Numbered from the stretch's first letter, positions 37,924 to 46,009 are shown. The stretch is DNA of 64,000 bases from Pseudidiomarina sediminum DSM 21906 (GCF_000423165.1 NZ_AUHL01000006.1:297107-361106), one strand, 5' to 3'. Numbers and translations: made by a program. Notes: generated by a model not told the origin, from the letters alone.

Positions 37924-39224
37924 AGTGACACATTCTCAATAAACAATTGTTGCAACGCGGCCTGAGTGATTTTCCCAGCCGCATTCAACGGGTAATGGCT
38001 AACGTAGCGATACTTGCGCGGTAACACAACTTTCTCGAAGCGGCGTTGCAAGTGTTCACGTAGGGCTTTACGCAAGGTCAATCGGCCTTCGTGTGCCAAC
38101 ATTTGTTGGCCTTGCTCGGTAAGGACGACGACTAATCCCAGAGTGCTTTTGGGTTCGCTTAAGATGCAGCAACGTGCTTGGGCAACCCACGGGTGGGTGG
38201 CGCAAAACTGTTCAAGCTCGGTCAGTGAGACGCGCTTTTCTGCGATTTTTACAATCCTATCCATCCGCCCGAGCAATTCAAAGTGATGCGCATCAAGCTG
38301 CTGCACACGATCTTCGGTGGTAAACCAGTTCGTGTCGGGCAGATGCGGTGAGCGCACGCTGAGTCGTTGCTCGGCCGACAGTGTAATATCGACACCGGGG
38401 AACAAAGTGAAAGCGGTCGCTCGGTTGTGTCGTTGCCGCCAGGCAATGCCACCGGTTTCAGTGCTGCCATATACTTCAACGGGGGCGGCCAACTGCGCCG
38501 CGACAAAACGCTCAGGCACAGCAGCAGCTAATGGACCACCGGAGGAAAAGACATAGCGTAAACTTGCGCTTGGCTCGGCAAGTGGCGCTAAGGCTTCATA
38601 GCGTTGCAAGTGCGCTGGGCTGCTGACGAAGTAGTAGCGGCGGCCATGTTGATGAAACCCATGCCATTGCTCAAGATACTGGACGGGCGGCGAGTCAAAA
38701 CGGCGATTACAACAAATCGGCCACAACACCGTGAAGAGCAGCCCATAGATATGTTGATGGGTCACACTACTGAGTACTTCTGCGTCACCAAGGTGTGCAC
38801 CGAAGGCCTGCTCTAACGTGTGCACTTCGTGCAGCAATTGTGCGATGCTTTTGTGAATCGCTTGAGGCTGGCCACTCGAACCGGAGGTGAATAAGGTAAT
38901 ACGCGTGTCTAAGCGTCCTGTCAGTGAGGCCGCAGTTAACTGTCGTGGGTCGATGTCTGGCAGCTGTGTCGGCGCGTGGGCATCGACATGATCGGCCAAA
39001 AAACTAAGCGTTTCAGGTTGTGCATTCTGTGGCATAACGGGGGTGCGATGCTCACCAAGGAGGGCAAATAACCAAACAGCAAAAGTGTAGCGGTCTTCAT
39101 TGAATAAGAGCCAGCGCTGGCTATCGCTGGTCGCGATGATGCGCCGCGCTGCGTTACAGTGGTCGATAAACTGTTGCTGAGACAGCGAAATTTGCCAATT
39201 ATTGCTGTCGCTTTTTGACCACAC
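37920..39224 (-). CDS. apeH: aryl/acyl-ACP ligase, AMP-forming (ApeH type)
   Basis: A 434-aa member of the adenylate-forming superfamily. The P-loop FTSGSSGQPQAIHK (near 111-124), VYGSTETGG near 251 and the hinge-like LLGRMDRIVKIAEKRVS (near 313-329) are present. ApeH activates the aromatic starter acid and loads it onto an acyl carrier protein. In this cluster the acid could come from the ammonia-lyase. The start is GTG at 39224 with GGAG eight bases before, and the gene overlaps the upstream membrane-protein gene by 26 bases. Confidence 0.9.
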   Translation of the reverse strand: MWSKSDSNNWQISLSQQQFIDHCNAARRIIATSDSQRWLLFNEDRYTFAVWLFALLGEHRTPVMPQNAQPETLSFLADHVDAHAPTQLPDIDPRQLTAASLTGRLDTRITLFTSGSSGQPQAIHKSIAQLLHEVHTLEQAFGAHLGDAEVLSSVTHQHIYGLLFTVLWPICCNRRFDSPPVQYLEQWHGFHQHGRRYYFVSSPAHLQRYEALAPLAEPSASLRYVFSSGGPLAAAVPERFVAAQLAAPVEVYGSTETGGIAWRQRHNRATAFTLFPGVDITLSAEQRLSVRSPHLPDTNWFTTEDRVQQLDAHHFELLGRMDRIVKIAEKRVSLTELEQFCATHPWVAQARCCILSEPKSTLGLVVVLTEQGQQMLAHEGRLTLRKALREHLQRRFEKVVLPRKYRYVSHYPLNAAGKITQAALQQLFIENVSL

Positions 39225-39750
39225 GTCGTACTCCTAATTCGATCAACATGAGTGCCCCCATGGCAATGTAGGCAATCACACCATTGTAGAGGGTCCAAAG
39301 TTTGAGATTTGCCAGCAGCGCGGTCCATAAAGCGAGCGCGCCATTGACACAAAAAAACAGGCACCACACTAGCGTGACTCGTTCGGTATAACGAATCGCC
39401 GCTGGCGTTAGTTCACCTTCCATGGCCTGTGCCAAGCGCGTGATAATGGCTGGTTTTTGTAGTAAGGAGCCGGCAAACACCAGCAAGAAACCTAAGTTCA
39501 TCCAAACGGGATAAAATAATGCCCCGGCGATGGGATCAACCCACCAAGCGCCAAGCACGACCAGCGCGACGGCGGCAACCAAAATATACGTGCGCGGTTG
39601 GCGCCAGTCGCTGACCACGAGTTGCGGTAACACCAATAAACACAAAATCCACCAGAGTTTGTCCGTGTGCCCTGCATGCACTAATCCCGCTACCCAAAGC
39701 GGGTAAGCGATCAGCGCAATGGCAATCAGGACACGGACGGGCTGCATCAT
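39199..39750 (-). CDS. polytopic membrane protein of the aryl polyene cluster (ApeG position)
   Basis: A 183-aa hydrophobic protein with about five to six predicted membrane segments and a basic C-terminus (RRVVKKRQQ). It belongs to the COG4648-type family that accompanies the acyl carrier proteins in aryl polyene clusters. No catalytic motif is visible. It could anchor the biosynthetic enzymes to the membrane or help transfer the product; this is speculation from context. Confidence 0.82.
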   Translation of the reverse strand: MMQPVRVLIAIALIAYPLWVAGLVHAGHTDKLWWILCLLVLPQLVVSDWRQPRTYILVAAVALVVLGAWWVDPIAGALFYPVWMNLGFLLVFAGSLLQKPAIITRLAQAMEGELTPAAIRYTERVTLVWCLFFCVNGALALWTALLANLKLWTLYNGVIAYIAMGALMLIELGVRRVVKKRQQ

Positions 39751-39756
39751 GGTCGC

Positions 39757-40014
39757 TTAACTTTGCATGAGCGCATAAACTTCGTTGACAACATCTTCGA
39801 CGGTGCGCACCGCTTTAAATGCGTCTGGACTGATCTTTTTACCCGTGATTTCACGTAGTTTTACCACTAAATCTACCGCATCAATGCTATCAAGATCTAA
39901 ATCTTGGTAGAGGTTCGCGTCAGGGCGAATGGCATCACTTTCCAGCTCAAAGTCTTCAACTAGGATCTGTTGCAACTGCTGGTAGACATCTTCTTTCGTT
40001 TGCATGGTACTCAT
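39757..40014 (-). CDS. apeF: acyl carrier protein (ApeF type)
   Basis: An 85-aa acyl carrier protein. The phosphopantetheine-accepting serine is Ser43 in DLDLDSIDAVDL, followed by an acidic helix. The start at 40014 (MSTMQTK) shares a base with the stop of the other carrier; MQTK at 40005 is the alternative. It probably carries the elongating polyene; which carrier serves starter loading cannot be told from sequence. Confidence 0.93.
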   Translation of the reverse strand: MSTMQTKEDVYQQLQQILVEDFELESDAIRPDANLYQDLDLDSIDAVDLVVKLREITGKKISPDAFKAVRTVEDVVNEVYALMQS

Positions 40015-40280
40015 TATCCTTTCTGGCTGGTGATGAAGTCAGCCAGAGTATTTACACTGTAGAAATGTTGCTTGGTGTCTGTTGCATTCGCATCAAGCTT
40101 TACATCGAAAGCTTTTTTGATCGCTAGGCCCAACTCAAGCGCGTCAATTGAATCAAGATCAAGGCCATCGTTCTCGTCGCTAAAGAGCGGAGCATCATCG
40201 CGAATGTCAGCAACGCCGACATCTTCGAGATCCAAGGCTTCAATGATCAGCGTTTTCAGTTCTTGTTTTAAAGTTTCCAT
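40014..40280 (-). CDS. apeE: acyl carrier protein (ApeE type)
   Basis: An 88-aa acyl carrier protein, with the attachment site Ser44 in GLDLDSIDALEL. The start ATG at 40280 is fixed by GGAA five bases upstream and by family length. A longer open frame to 40439 overlaps the acyltransferase gene and lacks carrier character. The gene start overlaps the end of the upstream acyltransferase gene by 41 bases. The two carriers differ in their helix 2-3 region, suggesting different partners. Confidence 0.93.
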   Translation of the reverse strand: METLKQELKTLIIEALDLEDVGVADIRDDAPLFSDENDGLDLDSIDALELGLAIKKAFDVKLDANATDTKQHFYSVNTLADFITSQKG

Positions 40281-41058
40281 TACTTTCCAATACCTTGTTG
40301 TAATAGCTTTCAAGATCGCGCGTGAGCTTGCGGGCTGCGATACTTGCTGTGTCGTCTTGGTAAGGGGCAATTTCAACCAAACGCAAATAGCCAATGGTAA
40401 GGGTTGGCTTTTGTTTGGGAGCACAATACCAAGGCTCATTTTTTATTAGCGTAACAGGGTCACACGCAACCCGTAGCGCAACTAAATCACTGTTTGTTCG
40501 CAGGGCCAGATTGGCAGGCCCGCGCTGGAACTTAAAAGCATGCCCAGGCTCAGTACGGGTACCTTCAGGAAAAATAATGAGATTATTTCCTTGCGCTAGT
40601 GAGCGCTGACAATCAGTGATGAGTCCGTCGGGGTCGCCGTTGCTAATGTAACCGGACGATTTTATCACACCTCGCATGAAAGGGTTATGCCACAAGTGTG
40701 CCTTGACGACGCAGTCAGCGTTGGGCACAAAAGAAATAAGGGCAACGATATCAATCAAACTCGGGTGGTTGGCGATGATGACCTGACCACGACAGTTTTG
40801 CAGCTGTTGGCGAGCTGGAAAATCAAAGTTAAACACGCCAGTAGCGCGCATTAAGCCAATGAAAAAGCGAAAGGTCTTTTGTACCATTTGCTTTGCCATT
40901 TGTTGCTGGCGTGCAGGATCACCGTAGGCACGTAACTTGAGCAGGGGTAATGCCGTCAGCGACATGACGAGACCACCGAGGCCAAACACAACGAAGCAAA
41001 GCCCCGTCGCAAAACGCCGCCAAGTTTGGTTCAACCAACGCCAACTAGCCCCCAACAT
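40240..41058 (-). CDS. 1-acylglycerol-3-phosphate-type acyltransferase (ApeD position)
   Basis: A 272-aa PlsC-like acyltransferase with an N-terminal membrane helix, the HX4D motif in ANHPSLIDIV (near 88-97) and FPEGTRTEPG (near 159-168). It probably acylates the lipid part of the aryl polyene glycolipid. The start ATG at 41058 overlaps the chain-length factor end by 14 bases; a GTG 24 bases upstream is an alternative. Confidence 0.88.
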   Translation of the reverse strand: MLGASWRWLNQTWRRFATGLCFVVFGLGGLVMSLTALPLLKLRAYGDPARQQQMAKQMVQKTFRFFIGLMRATGVFNFDFPARQQLQNCRGQVIIANHPSLIDIVALISFVPNADCVVKAHLWHNPFMRGVIKSSGYISNGDPDGLITDCQRSLAQGNNLIIFPEGTRTEPGHAFKFQRGPANLALRTNSDLVALRVACDPVTLIKNEPWYCAPKQKPTLTIGYLRLVEIAPYQDDTASIAARKLTRDLESYYNKVLESNGNFKTRTENADH

Positions 41059-41719
41059 GCCACTGCCAACGTTGGTTATCACGGCAAAGCTCGACCTGGG
41101 TCGCTTGCAGTTGGGTGATGCTGCGTTGTAAGTGCTCGGCAGCGCTGATCAGTGAAGTATTTGCAGTTGCTGCTTGATGCGTTTCAAAGCGCACTGGACA
41201 GCCTTCTTCACGACTTAACAGGGTGACAAAGGTAAAGCTGCGCTCAGGTAAAGCTGCGTGTTCAAGATAGGGCTCAGGTGGCGGCTCATCAGTATAAATG
41301 AAGAGGACTTCAGGCGCCTGCTGTAATTGTAAGCTCGCCTCTAGCCACCCCATCGCAAACGTACGTTCACCGGCAGCTATGGTGGTCATGGCTGCCGTAT
41401 TCCCGAGTAAAATGCTGAGTTGCCCGAGCACCGCATTATTCACCGACAAACTAAATTGGGTGGGGGACAAAGGCTGGTCCGCTGCAAGTTCATGCAATAG
41501 CTTAATAGTGCGGTGCAAATCGCCATGTTGAGAGGCTAAGACCACCGGGATCTTTGCCGCCTGCGGGTGGTGTTCAAGCAACTGCAAAACGCCCCGCATG
41601 AGCAGTTTGGCGTACGGGCTTAAGCGCCGCCGTGTCGATGCGGGGATCGATTGCAGCGGGTCTTGCGCGTAGGCATCGTCATTTTGGGCCATAACGGCGG
41701 CTTTGCTGAACATCAACAT
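41045..41719 (-). CDS. apeC: ketosynthase-like chain-length factor (ApeC type)
   Basis: A half-size ketosynthase homologue of about 224 aa. It lacks the active-site cysteine and ends after the region equivalent to the N-terminal half. Segments such as VVLASQHGDL, LSVNNAVLG and ERTFAMGWLEA (near 60-130) mirror the family called beta-ketoacyl synthase-like in aryl polyene clusters. In E. coli ApeC is the chain-length partner of ApeO. It is the first gene behind the strong promoter at 41.77 kb. The start is uncertain: ATG at 41719 fits the promoter best but has a poor RBS. Confidence 0.82.
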   Translation of the reverse strand: MLMFSKAAVMAQNDDAYAQDPLQSIPASTRRRLSPYAKLLMRGVLQLLEHHPQAAKIPVVLASQHGDLHRTIKLLHELAADQPLSPTQFSLSVNNAVLGQLSILLGNTAAMTTIAAGERTFAMGWLEASLQLQQAPEVLFIYTDEPPPEPYLEHAALPERSFTFVTLLSREEGCPVRFETHQAATANTSLISAAEHLQRSITQLQATQVELCRDNQRWQWHVGG

Positions 41720-41757
41720 GGGCAATGTCTTGTGTGAACGAGCTTCAAAAGAAGCGG

Positions 41758-41786
41758 ATAATACACAAATCAGTAGTTGTTTTCAA
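41758..41786 (-). promoter_or_regulatory. promoter of the aryl polyene operon
   Basis: On the minus strand, TTGAAA (41786-41781) and TATTAT (41763-41758) are spaced by exactly 17 bases, a near-consensus sigma-70 promoter. The transcript would start near 41751 and lead into the ApeC-type gene. Near the predicted start a GCTTC-TTTT-GAAGC hairpin could shape the 5' leader. Confidence 0.6.
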
Positions 41787-41803
41787 AAAACCAACAATTC
41801 GGT

Positions 41804-42439
41804 TTAAGGCTCAACAATACCTGTGTACGCACGGGGATAATTTTCCAACGCCTGCGGAAGCTGAGCAAGTGTTTTTTTCATCGCGCGTAAGGCTGCTTTG
41901 CGGGCAATAAAGTCAGGTAAACGTCCCGCTGGATCTGCATAACCTTGATAGGTGATGCGAATGCGTTTGTCGTTGAGTGGTGTAATCGTCCAACGAAATG
42001 CGACTGCCGTCATCAGCACGCCTTGTGTGGCAACGTTGTACTCATCACTAGCGTCGCTGACATCGATAGTTACCGTTAAGCTTTCGCGATCTTGTTGCCA
42101 TTGGCTTCGGGTGACCATTTCGCGCGGCGCGATCAGGAACATGCCTTCAAACTGGGTATGGACAATATGCACGTTCGTTTGTGGCTGCGCAATCAGGGTT
42201 GCCTTTTCGGCATGCGGCACCCAATCGCTGATAGACGCAGTGTTTTCAAGTAGGTGCAAAAAACTACCAAGACGAGCCGTCGTGGTGAGTTCGGCTTTCA
42301 GTTCTGTGACGCCGCTGGGCAAACTGCGATAGGCAATATAGCTATGCTCAGTCGTGGCGTACTCTTGCCACTCTTGTGGTGTCGCGCTTACCTGCACGGG
42401 CAGTAGTAAGGTTAGCGCGAGCATCGCCAGCCACCTCAT
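41804..42439 (-). CDS. START domain protein, exported
   Basis: A 211-aa protein with a signal peptide (about 1-19, ending VQVSA) and a START-like lipid-binding domain: WQEYATTEHSYIAYRSLPSG is split across residues 23-42, and ITYQGYADPAGRLPDFI lies near 165-181. Bacterial START proteins bind hydrophobic ligands. It follows the DUF423 gene at 4 bases and lies just before the aryl polyene promoter, so it may belong with that cluster or be a separate envelope gene. The start at 42439 is set by the signal sequence; a longer frame overlaps the upstream gene. Confidence 0.85.
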   Translation of the reverse strand: MRWLAMLALTLLLPVQVSATPQEWQEYATTEHSYIAYRSLPSGVTELKAELTTTARLGSFLHLLENTASISDWVPHAEKATLIAQPQTNVHIVHTQFEGMFLIAPREMVTRSQWQQDRESLTVTIDVSDASDEYNVATQGVLMTAVAFRWTITPLNDKRIRITYQGYADPAGRLPDFIARKAALRAMKKTLAQLPQALENYPRAYTGIVEP

Positions 42440-42443
42440 CGGC

Positions 42444-42815
42444 TTACCACTCACGTAACATGGCCCAGAAAATCCACAGCCAACCAATGATAAAGCAGGC
42501 GCCGCCGACGGGGGTGATTGGACCAAACCATGTGATACCGGTTAATGCCATTAAATAGAGGCTCCCCGAAAATAGAATAATCCCTGCCAACAACAACCAA
42601 CCACCGGTTCGCACCCCTCCAGAGTTTGGATAGGGAATTTGCAATAAGGCGACGAGGATCAATCCTAGGGCATGATAGATATGGTATTGTACGCCGGTTT
42701 GAAAAATCGCCAATGCCTCTGGAGTAAGCACTGACTTGAGTCCGTGAGCTGCGAAAGCGCCAAGGATGATACCAAGCATCATGTTAATGGCACCAAGCAT
42801 TGCGAAACGTTTCAT
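42444..42815 (-). CDS. DUF423 membrane protein (YgdD-like)
   Basis: A 123-aa inner-membrane protein with four predicted helices. It has the family opening AMLGAINMMLGIILGAFAAHGLK (split: residues 5-27) and YHIYHALGLI near 44. The function of DUF423 is unknown. It is divergent from the CoA-transferase gene and lies four bases before the START-domain gene, so those two are probably cotranscribed. Confidence 0.88.
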   Translation of the reverse strand: MKRFAMLGAINMMLGIILGAFAAHGLKSVLTPEALAIFQTGVQYHIYHALGLILVALLQIPYPNSGGVRTGGWLLLAGIILFSGSLYLMALTGITWFGPITPVGGACFIIGWLWIFWAMLREW

Positions 42816-42885
42816 AGATGAACCTACTAAACTGAACGAAGTGGCTAGGTTTGCGAGAGACTACTGTACCCTAAAAGGAGCGAAA

Positions 42886-44169
42886 ATGCGTGTCGCGAAT
42901 GCAGTAAAAGCATTGGAAATTCTCAGTGATAATGACGTTATTTGGTGTCAGTCAATGGCTGCCACACCCTATAAGCTGCTGCATGGACTTGCCGAAGTTG
43001 CTTTGCAGCGAAACAACATGACCTTGCTACAATTACACACTGAGCATAGCGAGGTGCTGGCGGACCCTGCGTTGCAAGGGCATTTGCGTCAACGCGCTTT
43101 TTTTGTGGGCAAGTCAACGCGGCCAGCGGTACAGCAGGGCTTGGCTGACTATGTGCCTATTTTCTTATCAGAAATTCCGAAGCTGTTTCGCTCAGGCGAA
43201 CAGCCTGTTGATGTGGCACTTATTCAGGTGTCACCTCCCGATGCGCACGGCAACTGCAGTTTAGGCATTTCCGTGGAAGCGACTCGGGCAGCGTTGCAAG
43301 TCGCTAAGAAAGTCATTGCATGGGTGAACCCTAAGATGCCGCGTACTCACGGCGATTCTTTTATTCATGTCAGCCGCATTGATCGTTACTTTGAAGAAGC
43401 AGCGGCACTTCCATTGCACCGGCAACCGCAACAAGATGACGTTACGCGCCGTATCGGTGAGCGTGTCGCCGAGCTGATTGACGACGGTGATTGCTTACAA
43501 ATGGGGATAGGCGCGATTCCTGATGCGACCCTCGCGTGTTTAGGCAATCATCGTGATTTAGGCATTCATACCGAAATGTTTTCCGATGGGGTGTTGCCGC
43601 TGGTCGAAAGCGGCGTCATTAACAACGCCCGTAAACATAAGCACCGAGGGCGTATCGTCACAACCTTCGCCATGGGTAGTCAAAAGCTTTACGACTTTGT
43701 TGATGATAATCCGCAAGTGGCATTCCTCGACGTTGAGTACACCAACGACACCGCGGTCATTCGGCAAAATAAGCAAGTGATGGCGATTAATAGTGCCTTA
43801 CAAGTGGATCTGTCTGGGCAAGTCTGCGCCGACTCTATCGGGACCCAAGTTTACTCCGGGGTCGGTGGGCAGATGGACTTTGTCCGTGGTGCGAGTCTCT
43901 CCGAAGGCGGTCGCTCAGTGATCGCCTTACCTGCAACCGCGCGTGGCGGCAGTGTGTCGCGAATTAGCTCATTGCTAGCACCTGGCGCTGGGGTGGTTAC
44001 CACCCGGGCGCATGTGCACTACATCGTCACCGAGTATGGCGTTGCGAATCTGCGTGCCAGAAGCCTTACCGAACGTGCCGAAGCTTTAATTCAAGTAGCT
44101 GCACCGCAGTTTCGAGAAGCGCTCGCACGCGCCGCACGCGACGATTGGGGACTCGCGGTAAAGGTTTAA
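42886..44169 (+). CDS. acetyl-CoA hydrolase/transferase family protein
   Basis: A 427-aa class I CoA-transferase of the Cat1/4-hydroxybutyrate CoA-transferase group. The catalytic glutamate, which forms the glutamyl-CoA intermediate, is Glu230 in IHTEMFSDG. Glycine-rich GIGAIPDA (208-215) and YSGVGGQMDFVRGA (near 325) are conserved. The ATG at 42886 follows a strong AAGGAG five bases upstream. It exchanges CoA between small carboxylic acids, with acetate among the likely partners. A link to the neighbouring pigment genes is not evident. Confidence 0.9.
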   Translation: MRVANAVKALEILSDNDVIWCQSMAATPYKLLHGLAEVALQRNNMTLLQLHTEHSEVLADPALQGHLRQRAFFVGKSTRPAVQQGLADYVPIFLSEIPKLFRSGEQPVDVALIQVSPPDAHGNCSLGISVEATRAALQVAKKVIAWVNPKMPRTHGDSFIHVSRIDRYFEEAAALPLHRQPQQDDVTRRIGERVAELIDDGDCLQMGIGAIPDATLACLGNHRDLGIHTEMFSDGVLPLVESGVINNARKHKHRGRIVTTFAMGSQKLYDFVDDNPQVAFLDVEYTNDTAVIRQNKQVMAINSALQVDLSGQVCADSIGTQVYSGVGGQMDFVRGASLSEGGRSVIALPATARGGSVSRISSLLAPGAGVVTTRAHVHYIVTEYGVANLRARSLTERAEALIQVAAPQFREALARAARDDWGLAVKV

Positions 44170-44193
44170 TTTTAGAAAAGTTCAAAATAGTTA

Positions 44194-44222
44194 TTGACAA
44201 CGGTTGTGTTCGCCTCTATATC
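44194..44222 (+). promoter_or_regulatory. sigma-70 promoter of the maoP-like gene
   Basis: TTGACA (44194-44199) and TATATC (44217-44222) are separated by 17 bases. The -10 box begins at the end of the left arm of a perfect inverted repeat, so a repressor or other binding protein could block it. Confidence 0.75.
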
Positions 44223-44244
44223 GTCAGTGTCGAAAGAGGCGAAC
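44208..44244. repeat. perfect 10-bp inverted repeat upstream of maoP, candidate binding site
   Basis: GTTCGCCTCT (44208-44217) and AGAGGCGAAC (44235-44244) are exact reverse complements with a 17-base gap. The pair straddles the -10 box and start region of the downstream gene, 40 bases before its start codon. In E. coli MaoP acts on a 17-bp site, maoS, close to its own gene; this repeat is a candidate equivalent, or an operator or leader hairpin. Confidence 0.8.
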
Positions 44245-44283
44245 ATTATTCCCTGTAGTTGTTGGTCTGGAGGAAGACTTGCG

Positions 44284-44649
44284 ATGACATCAAACAACCG
44301 TGAACTCATTACCAAGAAGGCGTTTAACGACTTCAAAAATTACCCTTATGGTTTTGCTCGCTCAGGTGACTTTTCCATTCGTGAAAGTGACCTGTTAAGC
44401 AAACATGGAAGCTTGGTTGCCGCGTTGGTGAACGGCGAGTTAGAACCTATGTCTGCCGAAGAGCAGTCACTGGTCGCTGTGGCGCGTGGTGAGAAAGCGG
44501 CGGAAACGCCATTAGAGAAAGCTTGGTCGAAATATCAAAGCCGTATTAATCGTCCGAAAGTGGGGAGTATGTACGGTCGCAGTCGCTACACTGATGAAGC
44601 GTTTGAAGTGTCAGGTAGTGATGACGATGATATCGTTGTCGAAGACTGA
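44284..44649 (+). CDS. maoP: DUF413 protein, MaoP-like macrodomain organiser
   Basis: A 121-aa protein of the DUF413/YifE family (E. coli MaoP about 112 aa). The core TKKAFNDFKNYPYGFARSGDFSIRE (split, residues 11-35) and the conserved EQSLVAVARGE near 60 identify it. In E. coli MaoP organises the Ori macrodomain with the site maoS. The start is the ATG at 44284 with GGAGGAAG seven bases before it; the longer frame to 44194 lies over the promoter. The acidic tail ends DDDDIVVED. It has its own promoter and terminator, so it is a single-gene unit. Confidence 0.87.
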   Translation: MTSNNRELITKKAFNDFKNYPYGFARSGDFSIRESDLLSKHGSLVAALVNGELEPMSAEEQSLVAVARGEKAAETPLEKAWSKYQSRINRPKVGSMYGRSRYTDEAFEVSGSDDDDIVVED

Positions 44650-44659
44650 GAGATAGTTG

Positions 44660-44688
44660 TTGCGTCCTCGCAGCAGGCGAGGACGCAA
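44660..44688. terminator. hairpin between the convergent maoP and purD genes
   Basis: TTGCGTCCTCGC (44660-44671) pairs perfectly with GCGAGGACGCAA (44677-44688) around the loop AGCAG: a 12-bp GC-rich stem 11 bases after maoP. The T run is short on either side, but position and stability suggest a bidirectional terminator. Confidence 0.8.
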
Positions 44689-44695
44689 CCTTTCG

Positions 44696-45985
44696 CTAGG
44701 CCTGTTCGCGAGCGATCGCGCGGTGCGCAATATCGGTGCGATAGTAGGCATCTTGCCAATTGATTTTATTCACGCCAGCGTAAGCCTTCTGCTGCGCTTG
44801 ACCGACAGTGTCAGCAATTGCGGTAACACACAACACACGCCCACCAGATGTAACAATATCGCCATTGTCTAAGCGTTGCGTACCCGCGTGGAACACTTTG
44901 GTGTCGCTAGTATCCGCATCAGCTAAGCCATGGATCACTTCACCTTTAGCGTAACTGTCAGGGTAACCGCCGGCTGCCATCACCACACCAACGGTCGCGC
45001 GTGGATCAAAATCGATGCTGGTGTCTGCTAATTCACCCTTACATGCAGCAAGGCATAAGCTGACGAGATCGGACTGTAAGCGCATCATAATCGGTTGCGT
45101 TTCAGGGTCACCGAACCGGCAGTTGTATTCCAATACTTTGGCAGTACCGTCAGGCGCAATCATCAAACCCGCGTACAAGAAACCGGTATACGGATGACCT
45201 TCCGCAGCCATCCCTGCAACCGTAGGTGCGATTACTTGATCCATCACCCATTGGTGCACAGCCGGGGTAACCACTGGCGCTGGAGAATAGGCTCCCATAC
45301 CACCGGTGTTCGGGCCTTTGTCGCCATTGTCACGGGCTTTGTGATCTTGGCTGCTGGCAAAAGGCAGTGCCGTTTTACCATCGACCATAACGATGAAGCT
45401 AGCTTCTTCGCCAACCAAAAACTCTTCAATGACAACACGGCTACCGGCGTCACCGAAACGATTGCCAGCCAACATATCGTCAATGGCAGCATCGGCTTGC
45501 GCCTCATTTTCAGCGATGATGACACCTTTACCTGCGGCTAGACCGTCGGCTTTGATAACGATAGGCGTGCCTTGCTCGCGAACATAGGCTTTCGCACTTG
45601 CCACGTCAGTGAAGGTGCCGTAAGCCGCTGTCGGGATCTGGTGACGGGCGAGGAAGTCTTTACTAAAAGCTTTTGAGCCTTCGAGCTGCGCAGCACCTTG
45701 GGTTGGACCGAAGATGTTGAGGCCTGCAGCATTAAACGTATCCACTACGCCAGCAACCAAAGGTGCTTCAGGACCAACGATGGTTAATTCAACGCTGTTT
45801 TGCTGCGCGAAGGCTAGCAAGCCGTTGATATCGTCGGCTGCAATAGCGACGTTTTCCAATTTAAGCTCTGTCGCTGTACCCGCGTTTCCAGGTGCAACAA
45901 AAACGGTTTCAACCAACGGCGACTGTGCCGCTTTCCATGCTAGCGCATGCTCACGGCCACCGCCGCCAATCACAAGTACGTTCAT
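44696..45985 (-). CDS. purD: phosphoribosylamine-glycine ligase
   Basis: A 429-aa ATP-grasp enzyme, the family's normal length, that makes glycinamide ribonucleotide in purine synthesis. It opens MNVLVIGGGGREHALAWK (1-18), has the ATP-binding VIKADGLAAGKGV near 142-154 and the metal-binding LEYNCRFGDPETQ near 284-296. It is transcribed with the methyltransferase gene upstream and purH further upstream on the same strand. In enterobacteria purH and purD are adjacent; here one gene separates them. Confidence 0.97.
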   Translation of the reverse strand: MNVLVIGGGGREHALAWKAAQSPLVETVFVAPGNAGTATELKLENVAIAADDINGLLAFAQQNSVELTIVGPEAPLVAGVVDTFNAAGLNIFGPTQGAAQLEGSKAFSKDFLARHQIPTAAYGTFTDVASAKAYVREQGTPIVIKADGLAAGKGVIIAENEAQADAAIDDMLAGNRFGDAGSRVVIEEFLVGEEASFIVMVDGKTALPFASSQDHKARDNGDKGPNTGGMGAYSPAPVVTPAVHQWVMDQVIAPTVAGMAAEGHPYTGFLYAGLMIAPDGTAKVLEYNCRFGDPETQPIMMRLQSDLVSLCLAACKGELADTSIDFDPRATVGVVMAAGGYPDSYAKGEVIHGLADADTSDTKVFHAGTQRLDNGDIVTSGGRVLCVTAIADTVGQAQQKAYAGVNKINWQDAYYRTDIAHRAIAREQA

Positions 45986-46009
45986 GTCGTGTCGACTCTC
46001 TTGTTTCGC

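Noticed and set aside
41045-41719. ApeC-type gene as a truncated pseudogene of a ketosynthase
   Set aside because: Half-size, cysteine-less ketosynthase homologues are normal at this position in aryl polyene clusters, and the frame is intact behind a strong promoter.
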